64,000 bases of DNA from Bacteroides eggerthii (GTDB lineage Bacteria > Bacteroidota > Bacteroidia > Bacteroidales > Bacteroidaceae), in the NCBI RefSeq assembly GCF_025146565.1, contig NZ_CP102258.1, positions 868,001 through 932,000 on the forward strand, read 5' to 3'. Positions within the stretch are counted from its first letter, which is position 1; each line of letters begins with the position of its first letter. Of the stretch, positions 44,059 to 53,638 are shown one piece after another. Below the pieces are notes generated by a model, which was not told where the DNA came from, did no database searches, and saw nothing but the letters and a program-made list of their open reading frames with translations. The translations under genes were made by a program, and so were the position numbers.

Positions 44059-45090
44059 TCATTCCGGCATCCATTTCCCTTTAAGGAAAGCCCGGGCTTT
44101 CTCGATAATGGTATCTATGTGATTGGCTTCATCCGCTTTATCCATATCAACTTTGATGTCAGGTTCTATGCCCCATTCTATCTGTTCCATATCTACACTG
44201 AAATGCGGACTGGCTGAAAAACGGACGGTCCATCCGTTAGGCAGTTCGGAGGTAAAAGGCATGCCGGAGCCGCCGCCGGTGTTGTCGCCCATGATAGTGA
44301 CATTGGGCAGGCAACTCATCTGGTTCACAAAATCGTTGGTGGCACTGTATGAACGGCGATTGGTCAATACCACCACTTTCTTTTGCCAACGTATGCTGTT
44401 GCTGGGTTCCAATTCTATGGGATAGGGCTCGGAGAAGTCATTGTGACCCTTACCCGTTTTATGGCGGATGTACCCGGTCAATACTTTTTTGTTGGTGAAA
44501 CGGGCAGCGATGCGTGTGGAATTGGTTACATTACCACCGCCGTTGCTGCGTACATCAATGATAAGTCCGTTGCATGCGGCAAGGTAGGAGAGTATCTCAT
44601 CCAGATTCCCATCACCGATTCCCGAGGAGAAACTTTCGTAACGCATATAGCCGATGTTGTCCTCGAATATCTTGTACTTGACGCCTGCGGCAGTGCGGTA
44701 GTCGGTACTGGCTTTACCCAAATATACATCTTCTACAATATCCTCGCGAAAGTTGCGCGGGTAGTCCTGATACCATGCATCATAATAAGATACATTGTGG
44801 GCGGAAGCGAGGTTTACATGCCCGTCCTTCAGCTCGTTCAACATATTTCCCAAGACTTCGAACAAGCCTTCGCTGCTCATAGTGTTGGTGATGAGTTTGC
44901 TGTATTTGTCATGTATGGCATTCCAGTCTATCTGTTTGTATTCCAAAAAACAATACTGCTCATCGATAATCTTCCATAGGGCTTCAAAGTTGCCCTGTGG
45001 AGTATTGGTCACCTCTTCTTCGCGGATGCAACTGCTCAGCAGAGGAAGTACGACAATCAAAAGTGCTATTTTTTTTAGAAGTCCCATCAT
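44059..45090 (-). CDS. S41-family peptidase lipoprotein
   Basis: A 343-residue lipoprotein (VVLPLLSSC, cysteine about residue 21) with a C-terminal processing protease/tricorn-core-like fold. Visible blocks are LIIDVRSNGGGN (about 181-192), the likely catalytic serine in NRRSYSATN (about 245-253), and MGDNTGGGSGMPF. Bacteroides S41 lipoproteins are common and poorly characterised. It starts 32 bp after the stop of the DUF3316 gene, so it may be cotranscribed with it. Confidence 0.85.
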   Translation of the reverse strand: MMGLLKKIALLIVVLPLLSSCIREEEVTNTPQGNFEALWKIIDEQYCFLEYKQIDWNAIHDKYSKLITNTMSSEGLFEVLGNMLNELKDGHVNLASAHNVSYYDAWYQDYPRNFREDIVEDVYLGKASTDYRTAAGVKYKIFEDNIGYMRYESFSSGIGDGNLDEILSYLAACNGLIIDVRSNGGGNVTNSTRIAARFTNKKVLTGYIRHKTGKGHNDFSEPYPIELEPSNSIRWQKKVVVLTNRRSYSATNDFVNQMSCLPNVTIMGDNTGGGSGMPFTSELPNGWTVRFSASPHFSVDMEQIEWGIEPDIKVDMDKADEANHIDTIIEKARAFLKGKWMPE

Positions 45091-45122
45091 CTTATTCTTT
45101 TCTGGTCTATCATCTTACCGCC

Positions 45123-45971
45123 CTATCGCTTTCTTTTCTTGTTCTTCAATAAATACACCTCTTTTACGAAACCCACCATGAATACATGTGAGTAGGTGTG
45201 TGTCTTTATAGCGTTTACGTTGGACTGTTGGACATCCCATATATAGGCAAAACGCATCTTGGCACGTCCTATCGGAAAGTCTGCCGTCAACATCTGCCGC
45301 AGTGAGGGCTGGTTGTGTAATGAGGTGAATTTCACAACTCCACTGCTGTTCCCCAATGAGAAGATTTCATAATAGGATTGGCCGTAATGCGGTGAGAACA
45401 TCACTCCCATTAATGGCAGGTTGACCTGATAGCGCAATGTCAGCGGGTAGTTCTTTATGCGTAAGTCCCAAACAGCCATGCCCGATGCATCTAAGTTGAT
45501 ATAGGCGCGTGCCGATGCCGGATTGTTGGTGTTGCGGAGGTTATAGACGAAACCGCCGTTCAAGTCGGCAAGACCGCCGGCGAGTAACTTGAAGTTACTC
45601 GTGATGGGAAAGTTATAGTGCAGACCATAGTTCCAGTTGGCCAATGCGGAGAATGTATTGTTGTTGTCCACTTTGTTATGGGTATACCCGAGGTCGGCTT
45701 GAAAGAAGCTCTGCAAGGACAGTTTGCCGTCCATCCATTTGGTCATGCGCATGCTCTCACGTGAGACGCGGAAATCTATTCCGGTATATTCCTGAGGAGA
45801 CAGATATGTGTCGAATACGTTCGTAAAGCCTACGCCGTACATGGTGGCGCGGGTCACGAGACGGCTTTGCTCCAGCCTCTCCGCTTCCACAGGAAGCTGG
45901 GCCTGCATTGTTTTGCTGTGCAATAACAAAAGCAGGCAGATAACCGGTATTACCGGTTTAGGTAGTTTCAT
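45123..45971 (-). CDS. DUF3316 outer membrane-like protein
   Basis: A 282-residue secreted protein: signal peptide (about 1-25, ending TMQAQ) and then alternating amphipathic strands typical of an outer membrane beta-barrel (for example YGVGFTNVFDTYLS, LSLQSFFQADLGYTHN, HVFMVGFVKEVYLL). I take the ATG at 45971, which gives a clean signal peptide and has AAGGA just upstream; an ATG at 45986 is possible. Either way it overlaps the end of the topoisomerase gene, by 14 or 29 bp. Function unknown. Confidence 0.72.
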   Translation of the reverse strand: MKLPKPVIPVICLLLLLHSKTMQAQLPVEAERLEQSRLVTRATMYGVGFTNVFDTYLSPQEYTGIDFRVSRESMRMTKWMDGKLSLQSFFQADLGYTHNKVDNNNTFSALANWNYGLHYNFPITSNFKLLAGGLADLNGGFVYNLRNTNNPASARAYINLDASGMAVWDLRIKNYPLTLRYQVNLPLMGVMFSPHYGQSYYEIFSLGNSSGVVKFTSLHNQPSLRQMLTADFPIGRAKMRFAYIWDVQQSNVNAIKTHTYSHVFMVGFVKEVYLLKNKKRKR

Positions 45972-48672
45972 GTTCCTTGCTGTCATCGTTGTTAGAGAAC
46001 AATTTCATTTGTCCCGTCAGTTCATCCAGAATGTCACCTTCACTCTTTCCATGATCCGGATCCAGTATTTCGGCTTCTTCCTCCTCGCTGCTTTCGGCGT
46101 GCTGTGGGGCTTCCGGCTGACGGAGAGGCTCTAATTCATTGATGGTGTCCAGTGTGTAGGTAGTCAGTCGCTTCCCTTTGGCTTTGAAACCTTTCACTGC
46201 AATGAATTCGTCCGCATCAACTATCAGTGGTTCGCGGAAATTGTCATGTCCTCCGAATACGACTTCCAGTCGTGGATAATATTCGTCAGTCAGCAGAATG
46301 AGGCGGCTGTCTTTATTCTCGCCCAAATAGTTCTGCTTGCGGTTACTCGCCTCAAAGCAGAAACGCTTGATGTAGGGATAGCCTTGCTGGTCGGCATCAT
46401 AGAGGACGGCTGTCCAGACCTTGTGCGGATCGTATTTCTCCAGTACCCGTATGTTGTCTTCGTAATGGTTGTTCACGTCGAAATTGCTGGTGTAGAATTC
46501 GCCGTTGTTCAGCACAACCAGAATTTGTTCGTCGCTCTGGAACTCACCGAGGTATTCTCCGCGGCCGTCATAATTGAGACGCAACACATCTTGGTCGAAC
46601 CATACTTTCCGTCCGCCCAGTGTAGAACCGCCGCGTTGCTTCAAGGCTATCTTATGAACCGGGTTACGGGTGAGTATGTTACCCATAGCCTGGCGTCCTT
46701 TGATGTTTATCTGGCTGAAGTCTTCTTCGAAGATTATGCGGCGTATACGCGGATTGGGTTTGAGGGTTACTTTGATAACCTCAGCCTCACCGTTGGGATT
46801 GGCTGTGAAATATACGATACGTGAGTCGGGAGTGCCTTGTGTCACGTCATATTCGCGGTCGCGTACTACGGAAGTTACAGCAAAACGCTTGATGTAGTGC
46901 GTGCCTTCTTTCCCGTCGCGGTAGACAACATTGTAAATGGTGCGTTTATCGTTCTTCTTGAATACGTTGGCATAGAGGATATTCTTGCCGACAAACTTCT
47001 TATCCGTTACCGGAGTGATGATGTAACGTCCGTCCCGGAAGAAAATTATGACATCATCAAGGTCGGAACAGTTGGCTATGAATTCATCTTTCTTCAAACC
47101 TGTGCCGATGAAGCCCTCCTCGCGATTGATATATAGTTTTTCATTGGCTTCTACCACTTTAGTGGAGTCAATCGTATCGAAGTTGCGTAACTCCGTACGA
47201 CGCGGGAAGCCTTTACCGTATTTTTCTTTCAGCATGCGGAACCAGTCTACCGTATATTCCACGATATTTGCCAAATGGCGGTCTATCTCCTCAATGTCCG
47301 CTTTCATACGGGCAATCAGCTCTTCGGCCTTGTCGGAGTTGAACTTGAGGATGCGTGCCATTTTGATTTCCATCAGCTTGAGAATATCTTCTTTGGTCAC
47401 TTCGCGGATAAATGTGGGGTAGTAAGGTGTCAGACGCTCATCAATGTGTTCGCAGGCAGCATCCATATTCTTGGCCTGTTCGAATTCCTTGTCCTTGTAG
47501 ATACGCTCTTCAATGAATATTTTTTCCAGTGAAGAGAAATGCAAGCTTTCCAGTATTTCGTTTTTACGTATCTCCAGTTCTTGGCGTAGCAGAGCCAATG
47601 TGTTGTCTACGGACTTCTTCAGTACATCGCTGACGGTGAGAAAGTGTGGTTTCTGCTCATCAATAACGCAACAGTTCGGAGAGATGCTGACTTCACAATC
47701 TGTAAAGGCGTAAAGCGCATCAATCGTTTTGTCCGATGATACGCCGGGAGCAAGGTGTACCAATATCTCCACATTCCCGGATGTGAGGTCTTCTACTTTC
47801 TTTATCTTGATTTTTCCTTTTTCGCTTGCTTTGACGATGGAATCGCAGACACTGGCTACTGTTTTTCCGTAAGGTATCTCCCGGATGACAAGTGTCTTGT
47901 TATCTACCTTTTCTATTTTGGCGCGTACACGTACAGCGCCTCCGCGCTCACCGTCATTATACTTTGACACATCAATATTGCCTCCTGTCTGAAAGTCGGG
48001 ATAGAGTTTGAACTCCTCGTTGTGCAGGTATTTTACAGACGCATCACAAAGCTCATTGAAGTTATGCGGCAGTATCTTGGACGAAAGTCCTACGGCAATA
48101 CCTTCCACGCCTTGCGCCAGTAAGAGTGGAAATTTGACGGGCAGTGTCACCGGCTCTTTGTTTCGTCCGTCGTATGACAGTTTCCATTCGGTTGTTTTGG
48201 GGTTGAACACCACGTCGAGGGCAAATTTGGAAAGGCGCGCCTCGATGTAACGGGGAGCAGCCGCACTGTCTCCTGTGAGAATATTACCCCAGTTTCCCTG
48301 ACAGTCGATAAGCAAATCTTTCTGACCGAGTTGTACCAGTGCATCACCGATGCTGGCATCGCCATGCGGGTGAAACTGCATGGTGTGTCCTACGATGTTG
48401 GCCACTTTGTTGTAGCGTCCGTCTTCCATGCGACGCATGGAATGTAGGATGCGTCGTTGTACAGGTTTCAACCCGTCCATGATGTGAGGTACGGCACGCT
48501 CCAAAATTACGTATGAGGCATAATCCAAAAACCAGTTCTGGTACATGCCACTCAACTGGTGCTTGATGTTTACATCATTGGTATCCGCAGGTTTATAGTC
48601 CGAATGTCCTTCGCCTCCTTCCGGAAGCTCTTTATCCAACTCGTCTTTTGGTCCTTCAAAGTTTTCACTCAT
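45958..48672 (-). CDS. parC: DNA topoisomerase IV subunit A (ParC/GyrA family)
   Basis: Type IIA topoisomerase breakage-reunion subunit, 904 residues. The active tyrosine is Y142 in AAPRYIEARL. The quinolone region reads HPHGDASIGD (101-110), so alanine 106 stands where E. coli ParC and GyrA have serine. The C-terminal part (about 540-870) has beta-propeller-like repeats that lack an obvious GyrA box, which favours topoisomerase IV over gyrase. The acidic tail is long. The B subunit gene is not in the window. Confidence 0.88.
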   Translation of the reverse strand: MSENFEGPKDELDKELPEGGEGHSDYKPADTNDVNIKHQLSGMYQNWFLDYASYVILERAVPHIMDGLKPVQRRILHSMRRMEDGRYNKVANIVGHTMQFHPHGDASIGDALVQLGQKDLLIDCQGNWGNILTGDSAAAPRYIEARLSKFALDVVFNPKTTEWKLSYDGRNKEPVTLPVKFPLLLAQGVEGIAVGLSSKILPHNFNELCDASVKYLHNEEFKLYPDFQTGGNIDVSKYNDGERGGAVRVRAKIEKVDNKTLVIREIPYGKTVASVCDSIVKASEKGKIKIKKVEDLTSGNVEILVHLAPGVSSDKTIDALYAFTDCEVSISPNCCVIDEQKPHFLTVSDVLKKSVDNTLALLRQELEIRKNEILESLHFSSLEKIFIEERIYKDKEFEQAKNMDAACEHIDERLTPYYPTFIREVTKEDILKLMEIKMARILKFNSDKAEELIARMKADIEEIDRHLANIVEYTVDWFRMLKEKYGKGFPRRTELRNFDTIDSTKVVEANEKLYINREEGFIGTGLKKDEFIANCSDLDDVIIFFRDGRYIITPVTDKKFVGKNILYANVFKKNDKRTIYNVVYRDGKEGTHYIKRFAVTSVVRDREYDVTQGTPDSRIVYFTANPNGEAEVIKVTLKPNPRIRRIIFEEDFSQINIKGRQAMGNILTRNPVHKIALKQRGGSTLGGRKVWFDQDVLRLNYDGRGEYLGEFQSDEQILVVLNNGEFYTSNFDVNNHYEDNIRVLEKYDPHKVWTAVLYDADQQGYPYIKRFCFEASNRKQNYLGENKDSRLILLTDEYYPRLEVVFGGHDNFREPLIVDADEFIAVKGFKAKGKRLTTYTLDTINELEPLRQPEAPQHAESSEEEEAEILDPDHGKSEGDILDELTGQMKLFSNNDDSKEHETT

Positions 48673-48819
48673 ATTTGTTCGGGAATTGTCTATTCATGAA
48701 TAACTGCTAATTTGGCAGTTGCAGGCAAAAATACGAATTATATTCCATTAAAGAAAACCTGTATCGGAGTTTTTTGAAACGGTTCTTTGTTCTGTGTTCG
48801 ATGAGTGAGGATATAGGGA

Positions 48820-48876
48820 AAGCGTGAATTATACAAATCGGTACTGTTTCATTGCCGATTTGTATAATTCACGCTT
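48820..48876. terminator. Perfect 22-bp inverted repeat after the GH43 operon
   Basis: Arms 48820-48841 and 48855-48876 are exact reverse complements with a 13-nt loop. The site lies 56 bp downstream of the GH43 stop and upstream of the topoisomerase start. Neither side has a convincing T-run (minus strand CTTTCCC), so it may end the GH43 transcript by a factor-dependent route or protect its 3' end. Confidence 0.6.
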
Positions 48877-48931
48877 GATTTTATGTTATAGCTTTTGTGC
48901 TGTGATCTTCACAAAGTTGACTGCCCGTTTT

Positions 48932-50383
48932 TTAATGATCACGGAAATTCCATTTGGAATTGTCGCTGTTCATATCGAATTTGCCAAGTGAAGGGGTGCT
49001 GTCACCTACGGACACCAATACCAGTTCTTCATCAGTGCCGGGGACTTTCTTGGGCATGATGCGGTAAGTGCCGTCAATGAGTTGCTCTATTCTCCAAAGT
49101 TGTTCGGGAGCGCCGGTAAATTCGGGTACGGTTGAGACCTCAGCATCTGCTGTGGCTGTCAGTGCCCGGTTAGTGCCTTCAATTACTATTTTGTAGTAAG
49201 GAGCTCCCAGATATCCGCCTGCATCGGGTACGGCTGTGATTGTCCAGCGTTGGTGAGGACGGAACATATAGTCACCGATTCTTACATCAATATTGCCTTG
49301 CGGCCATGTACCTATTACCTCTTCCAATGTCTGTGACTTTAAAGGTTGGACAGGTTCTTTACTCTCTTCCCAAAAACGGTGTCTGACACTTGCCATACGT
49401 ACAAAGTCAACGGCAAGTTCAAGACCATAGCCTCTGCGTTCGGATTCTATTTCATAGGTTCCTTCCTTAAATACTTCACCTGCTACCGGCCAGTCGTTCT
49501 TCCATAAAAGAGGACGTATGGCGAGTACGCTACGACCGCCGCGGTCAAAGTCGGCCTCAAAATGACATGACATTTTTTCTACTCCGTCAGTCTCGATGAA
49601 ACGTCCGAAATGTCCGGGACCGGTTTGGCGATTTCCTGCGGCAAGCACCATTTTTCCGCCACCTTCCAGCATATCTCTGCCCATATTGTCAATGTATGGC
49701 CCTGTAACCTTGCGTGAACGGCCTACTACAATATTGTAAGTGGAATTAGGCCCGTCACAGCAAGTGCCATGTGTACCGAGCAGGTAGTACCAGCCGTTGC
49801 GATATATCAAATCGGTAGCTTCACAATCAATAGCGATATTGATAGGCTCGTTGCCTTCTACTCGTTTACCGGTGGCGGGGTCGAGCTCTACCAGTCGGAT
49901 AAAACCGAAATAAGTACCGTAAGACAACCATAAGCGGCCATCGGTAGGATCAAGTAACAGTCCGGCATCAATAGCGTCGCAATCTTCGTTGTCCTCTGAT
50001 GAGGCAACGGCTATCGCTTCTGTATATTTGAAATCTGGTGATTTAGGGTCTAGTGTCTTGTTCCACATTGTCAGCACAGTACCGCGATGACTGCCTCCAA
50101 GACCTCCGCCGGTAGCACTGTAAGCAATTAGGTAACGGTCGCCAATCTTTACGGCATCGGGAGCCGCACCTCTGCCGGGCCTCACTCCACCGCCGTTCCA
50201 TGTCCAGCCATCCTCGGAAATCAATCCGCCTCCGCCTGTGCCGAAAGTGTAATATTTTCCTTCACATTCCATGATAGTGGAAGGATCGTGTATATAAGGT
50301 TCTCCGATTTGTGCGGTTGCTTTCTCTGATATCAGCAGGGATAATAGGGTTGCGGCACCCAAGAATATAGTTTTTGTTTTCAT
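48932..50383 (-). CDS. GH43-family glycosidase with C-terminal lectin-like part
   Basis: A 483-residue secreted enzyme: signal peptide (about 1-24) and a five-bladed GH43 propeller with the catalytic base D33 (IHDPSTI), a middle aspartate in CDAIDAGLLLD and the acid glutamate in IDCEATDLIY. The last ~140 residues look like a ricin-type carbohydrate-binding region (WRIEQLIDGTYRIMPKK). GH43 members usually release arabinose or xylose from arabinan or arabinoxylan. It is the last gene of a four-gene operon with two CE1-type esterases, which fits an esterified arabinose-rich polymer. Confidence 0.85.
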   Translation of the reverse strand: MKTKTIFLGAATLLSLLISEKATAQIGEPYIHDPSTIMECEGKYYTFGTGGGGLISEDGWTWNGGGVRPGRGAAPDAVKIGDRYLIAYSATGGGLGGSHRGTVLTMWNKTLDPKSPDFKYTEAIAVASSEDNEDCDAIDAGLLLDPTDGRLWLSYGTYFGFIRLVELDPATGKRVEGNEPINIAIDCEATDLIYRNGWYYLLGTHGTCCDGPNSTYNIVVGRSRKVTGPYIDNMGRDMLEGGGKMVLAAGNRQTGPGHFGRFIETDGVEKMSCHFEADFDRGGRSVLAIRPLLWKNDWPVAGEVFKEGTYEIESERRGYGLELAVDFVRMASVRHRFWEESKEPVQPLKSQTLEEVIGTWPQGNIDVRIGDYMFRPHQRWTITAVPDAGGYLGAPYYKIVIEGTNRALTATADAEVSTVPEFTGAPEQLWRIEQLIDGTYRIMPKKVPGTDEELVLVSVGDSTPSLGKFDMNSDNSKWNFRDH

Positions 50384-50385
50384 GG

Positions 50386-51084
50386 TTATTTATAACTAAT
50401 GGTAATGTTCTTAATAGGTGCTCCTTTTTCATCAAGGAGACGGATACAAAAATCACTCATTCCGGGACCGTTAATGATAGCTCCACGTATAATGTTTTTC
50501 CCTTTCTTCAAGGTCAGGCGTTTGGACAAGCAATCGTCCTTAACCATACGGCGGTCACCGGACAAAATAACAGCCTCCTCACCATTAAGCCACCACATAG
50601 AAGCGGAATTTGAACCTACTGAAATCCTGACGTTTGGTATGTCTTCCGGACAATTGATAACTGTAACTGCCCAAAACAATACGCCGTATATCTGCTTTTG
50701 AAGATTGGATGCAAAACGAAATAGTTTCACATTAAACAGGTTGCTGTCAAGTGCATGCCAGGTTAGTTTCTGCTTGCCTACTTTCACTTTGTCACCGTCT
50801 TTGGGCAATACGGTGAACTGCTTGGGAAAGTATTCGGTAGCAAATGCTTCGCGAATATAACTGTCTGTAAATACAGTATTGCTGCGGTTAGGCTTGTCAA
50901 TAGGTTCAAGCAATAGCCAACGCCGTATGAAACCTTCATCATCAGGATACATGACATCGGTGGTTCCCGGTGAAAAATAAGGAGCCAAAGGAAAGCCGGC
51001 CTCTTTGTTTTGTGCATATACATGCACACTCATTATGGTGGCGAGGCAAATCGCCAACAATGCTTTGTAATAAGGAATTTTCAT
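50386..51084 (-). CDS. Secreted beta-sandwich-like protein of the GH43 locus
   Basis: A 232-residue protein with a signal peptide (about 1-24, ending HVYAQ) and a C-terminal half that reads like a jelly-roll carbohydrate-binding fold (VRISVGSNSASMWWLNGEE, RLTLKKGKNIIRGAIINGPG). The longer frame starts at TTG, so I take the ATG at 51084. The gap to GH43 is 2 bp and to the esterase 32 bp, so it belongs to the same transcript. No enzyme motif is visible; a sugar-binding accessory role is inferred. Confidence 0.7.
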   Translation of the reverse strand: MKIPYYKALLAICLATIMSVHVYAQNKEAGFPLAPYFSPGTTDVMYPDDEGFIRRWLLLEPIDKPNRSNTVFTDSYIREAFATEYFPKQFTVLPKDGDKVKVGKQKLTWHALDSNLFNVKLFRFASNLQKQIYGVLFWAVTVINCPEDIPNVRISVGSNSASMWWLNGEEAVILSGDRRMVKDDCLSKRLTLKKGKNIIRGAIINGPGMSDFCIRLLDEKGAPIKNITISYK

Positions 51085-51116
51085 TATTATAAGTGTATTT
51101 CTCAATGAGACATTAA

Positions 51117-52298
<1,182 letters not shown>

Positions 52299-52320
52299 TT
52301 AAAATTATTTGTGATTGTCG

Positions 52321-53451
52321 TTATTTGAAAAGGAGTGGAGCAAACTGATATAAGCTTTCACGCCATACAGGCCAGGTGTGACCGCCCGGAGTTTCAAAGT
52401 AAGTGTACTTGATACCTATTTGGTCAAACCGTTTCATCATTACCTGGCAATTGTTGTAAGCTATATCTTCCTTGCCGCCCATGGATATCCAGAATTGCTT
52501 CAGTTTTGTATTATAATCGTCTTTTTTGTCTTGTAACATTTTGTAGTATTTCTCGTTGTCATTGCCGCCTCCGAAAGGAGTAGGGTTAGCCCACCAACCG
52601 GAGCTGAATATTCCTAAATAGGCAAAGTTGTCGAGATTAGGAATACCGACATTCAGGGTCTGAATACCTCCCATGGAAAGTCCTGCCAATGCGCGGTTAT
52701 TGCGGTCGGTTTTTACGCGAAAGTTTTTTTCTACAAATGGGATGCATTCTTTGAGGAGCTCACTTTCAAAGTCGTGAGTGTTGCCGTCCGTCATGACAAT
52801 AATCATGGGTTTTGCTTCTCCTTTAGCTATCAGGTTATCCATAATGATGTCGGTACGTCCTTGGTTGGCCCAACCGCGTTCATCTTCACCACCGCCATGT
52901 TGCAAATAGAGTACGGGGTAGGATTGTGTTGAGCTGTCATAGCCTGGTGGACAGTATACGAACATACGTCGCCAATCATTGGAAGTCTTTGAAAAATAGC
53001 GTTTCATGCGGATGTCCCCATGAGGCACATCTGCCATATAGAAGCGCACATCACCCTCTGGATAAGGTATTTCAACACCACTTGCCATCATGCTACATCC
53101 ATAGAACGACTCACTTGCCGGATCTGCAACGGATATTCCGTCAATAATAAGAAAATAGTAATGAAAACCTTGCGTGAGAGGATCTGTAACACCACACCAT
53201 TCACCGTCGGCATTGCGGACAAGATCGTATTTGCGGCCTAAATTAATCTGTACCTTTTTAGCATCAGGCGCTTTTATTTTGAATTCTATACGGTTGCCGG
53301 GTAACAGGCGTGGGTATGCGGCATTGCGTACATTGAGTTCGCCACGTTGGCCGGGCAACATGGATTCACTCTTTGCCGGACGACCGGATTGTGCCATGAG
53401 AATTCCCGAACATACTGCTTGGAATAATAGGAAAATAAGGATTCTGTTCAT
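52321..53451 (-). CDS. CE1-type esterase with N-terminal CBM48-like domain, copy 2
   Basis: A 376-residue secreted esterase with the same design as its neighbour: signal peptide (about 1-20), CBM48-like domain (about 45-115, RIEFKIKAPDAKKVQINL) and a hydrolase domain with serine in AGLSMGG, aspartate in GGKEDI and histidine in PGGHTW. It is the first gene of the operon esterase-esterase-hypothetical-GH43. The two esterases are clearly related but divergent, so they probably act on different ester positions. Feruloyl or acetyl esterase is inferred from family and context. Confidence 0.86.
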   Translation of the reverse strand: MNRILIFLLFQAVCSGILMAQSGRPAKSESMLPGQRGELNVRNAAYPRLLPGNRIEFKIKAPDAKKVQINLGRKYDLVRNADGEWCGVTDPLTQGFHYYFLIIDGISVADPASESFYGCSMMASGVEIPYPEGDVRFYMADVPHGDIRMKRYFSKTSNDWRRMFVYCPPGYDSSTQSYPVLYLQHGGGEDERGWANQGRTDIIMDNLIAKGEAKPMIIVMTDGNTHDFESELLKECIPFVEKNFRVKTDRNNRALAGLSMGGIQTLNVGIPNLDNFAYLGIFSSGWWANPTPFGGGNDNEKYYKMLQDKKDDYNTKLKQFWISMGGKEDIAYNNCQVMMKRFDQIGIKYTYFETPGGHTWPVWRESLYQFAPLLFK

Positions 53452-53474
53452 AAAGTAATCTATATTTTAGTTGT

Positions 53475-53490
53475 TATCTTTGCAAAGATA
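53475..53490. promoter_or_regulatory. Back-to-back -7 elements in a 16-bp palindrome
   Basis: TATCTTTG (53475-53482) is followed at once by its reverse complement CAAAGATA (53483-53490), so both strands carry a perfect Bacteroides -7 element. The minus-strand one is 32 bp before the esterase operon ATG and is well placed to start it. The palindrome might also be a binding site for the neighbouring hybrid regulator. Confidence 0.55.
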
Positions 53491-53600
53491 GTCGTGCCGT
53501 CGGCCTTTTTCTTTGTACTTTTGAACACTTTCCTTACACTTTTAAATATAGATTCTCTATTTTCTCATTATTGACTTAGTATTGGAAAAAGTAATATTTG

Positions 53601-53608
53601 TATCTTTG
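53601..53608 (+). promoter_or_regulatory. -7 element of the hybrid two-component system gene
   Basis: TATCTTTG at 53601-53608, 30 bp before the ATG at 53639, is a perfect TAnnTTTG match. The -33 region is AT-rich without a well-spaced TTTG. Confidence 0.55.
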
Positions 53609-53638
53609 TCATGATTTAAATAAAGAAACCTTATATAT

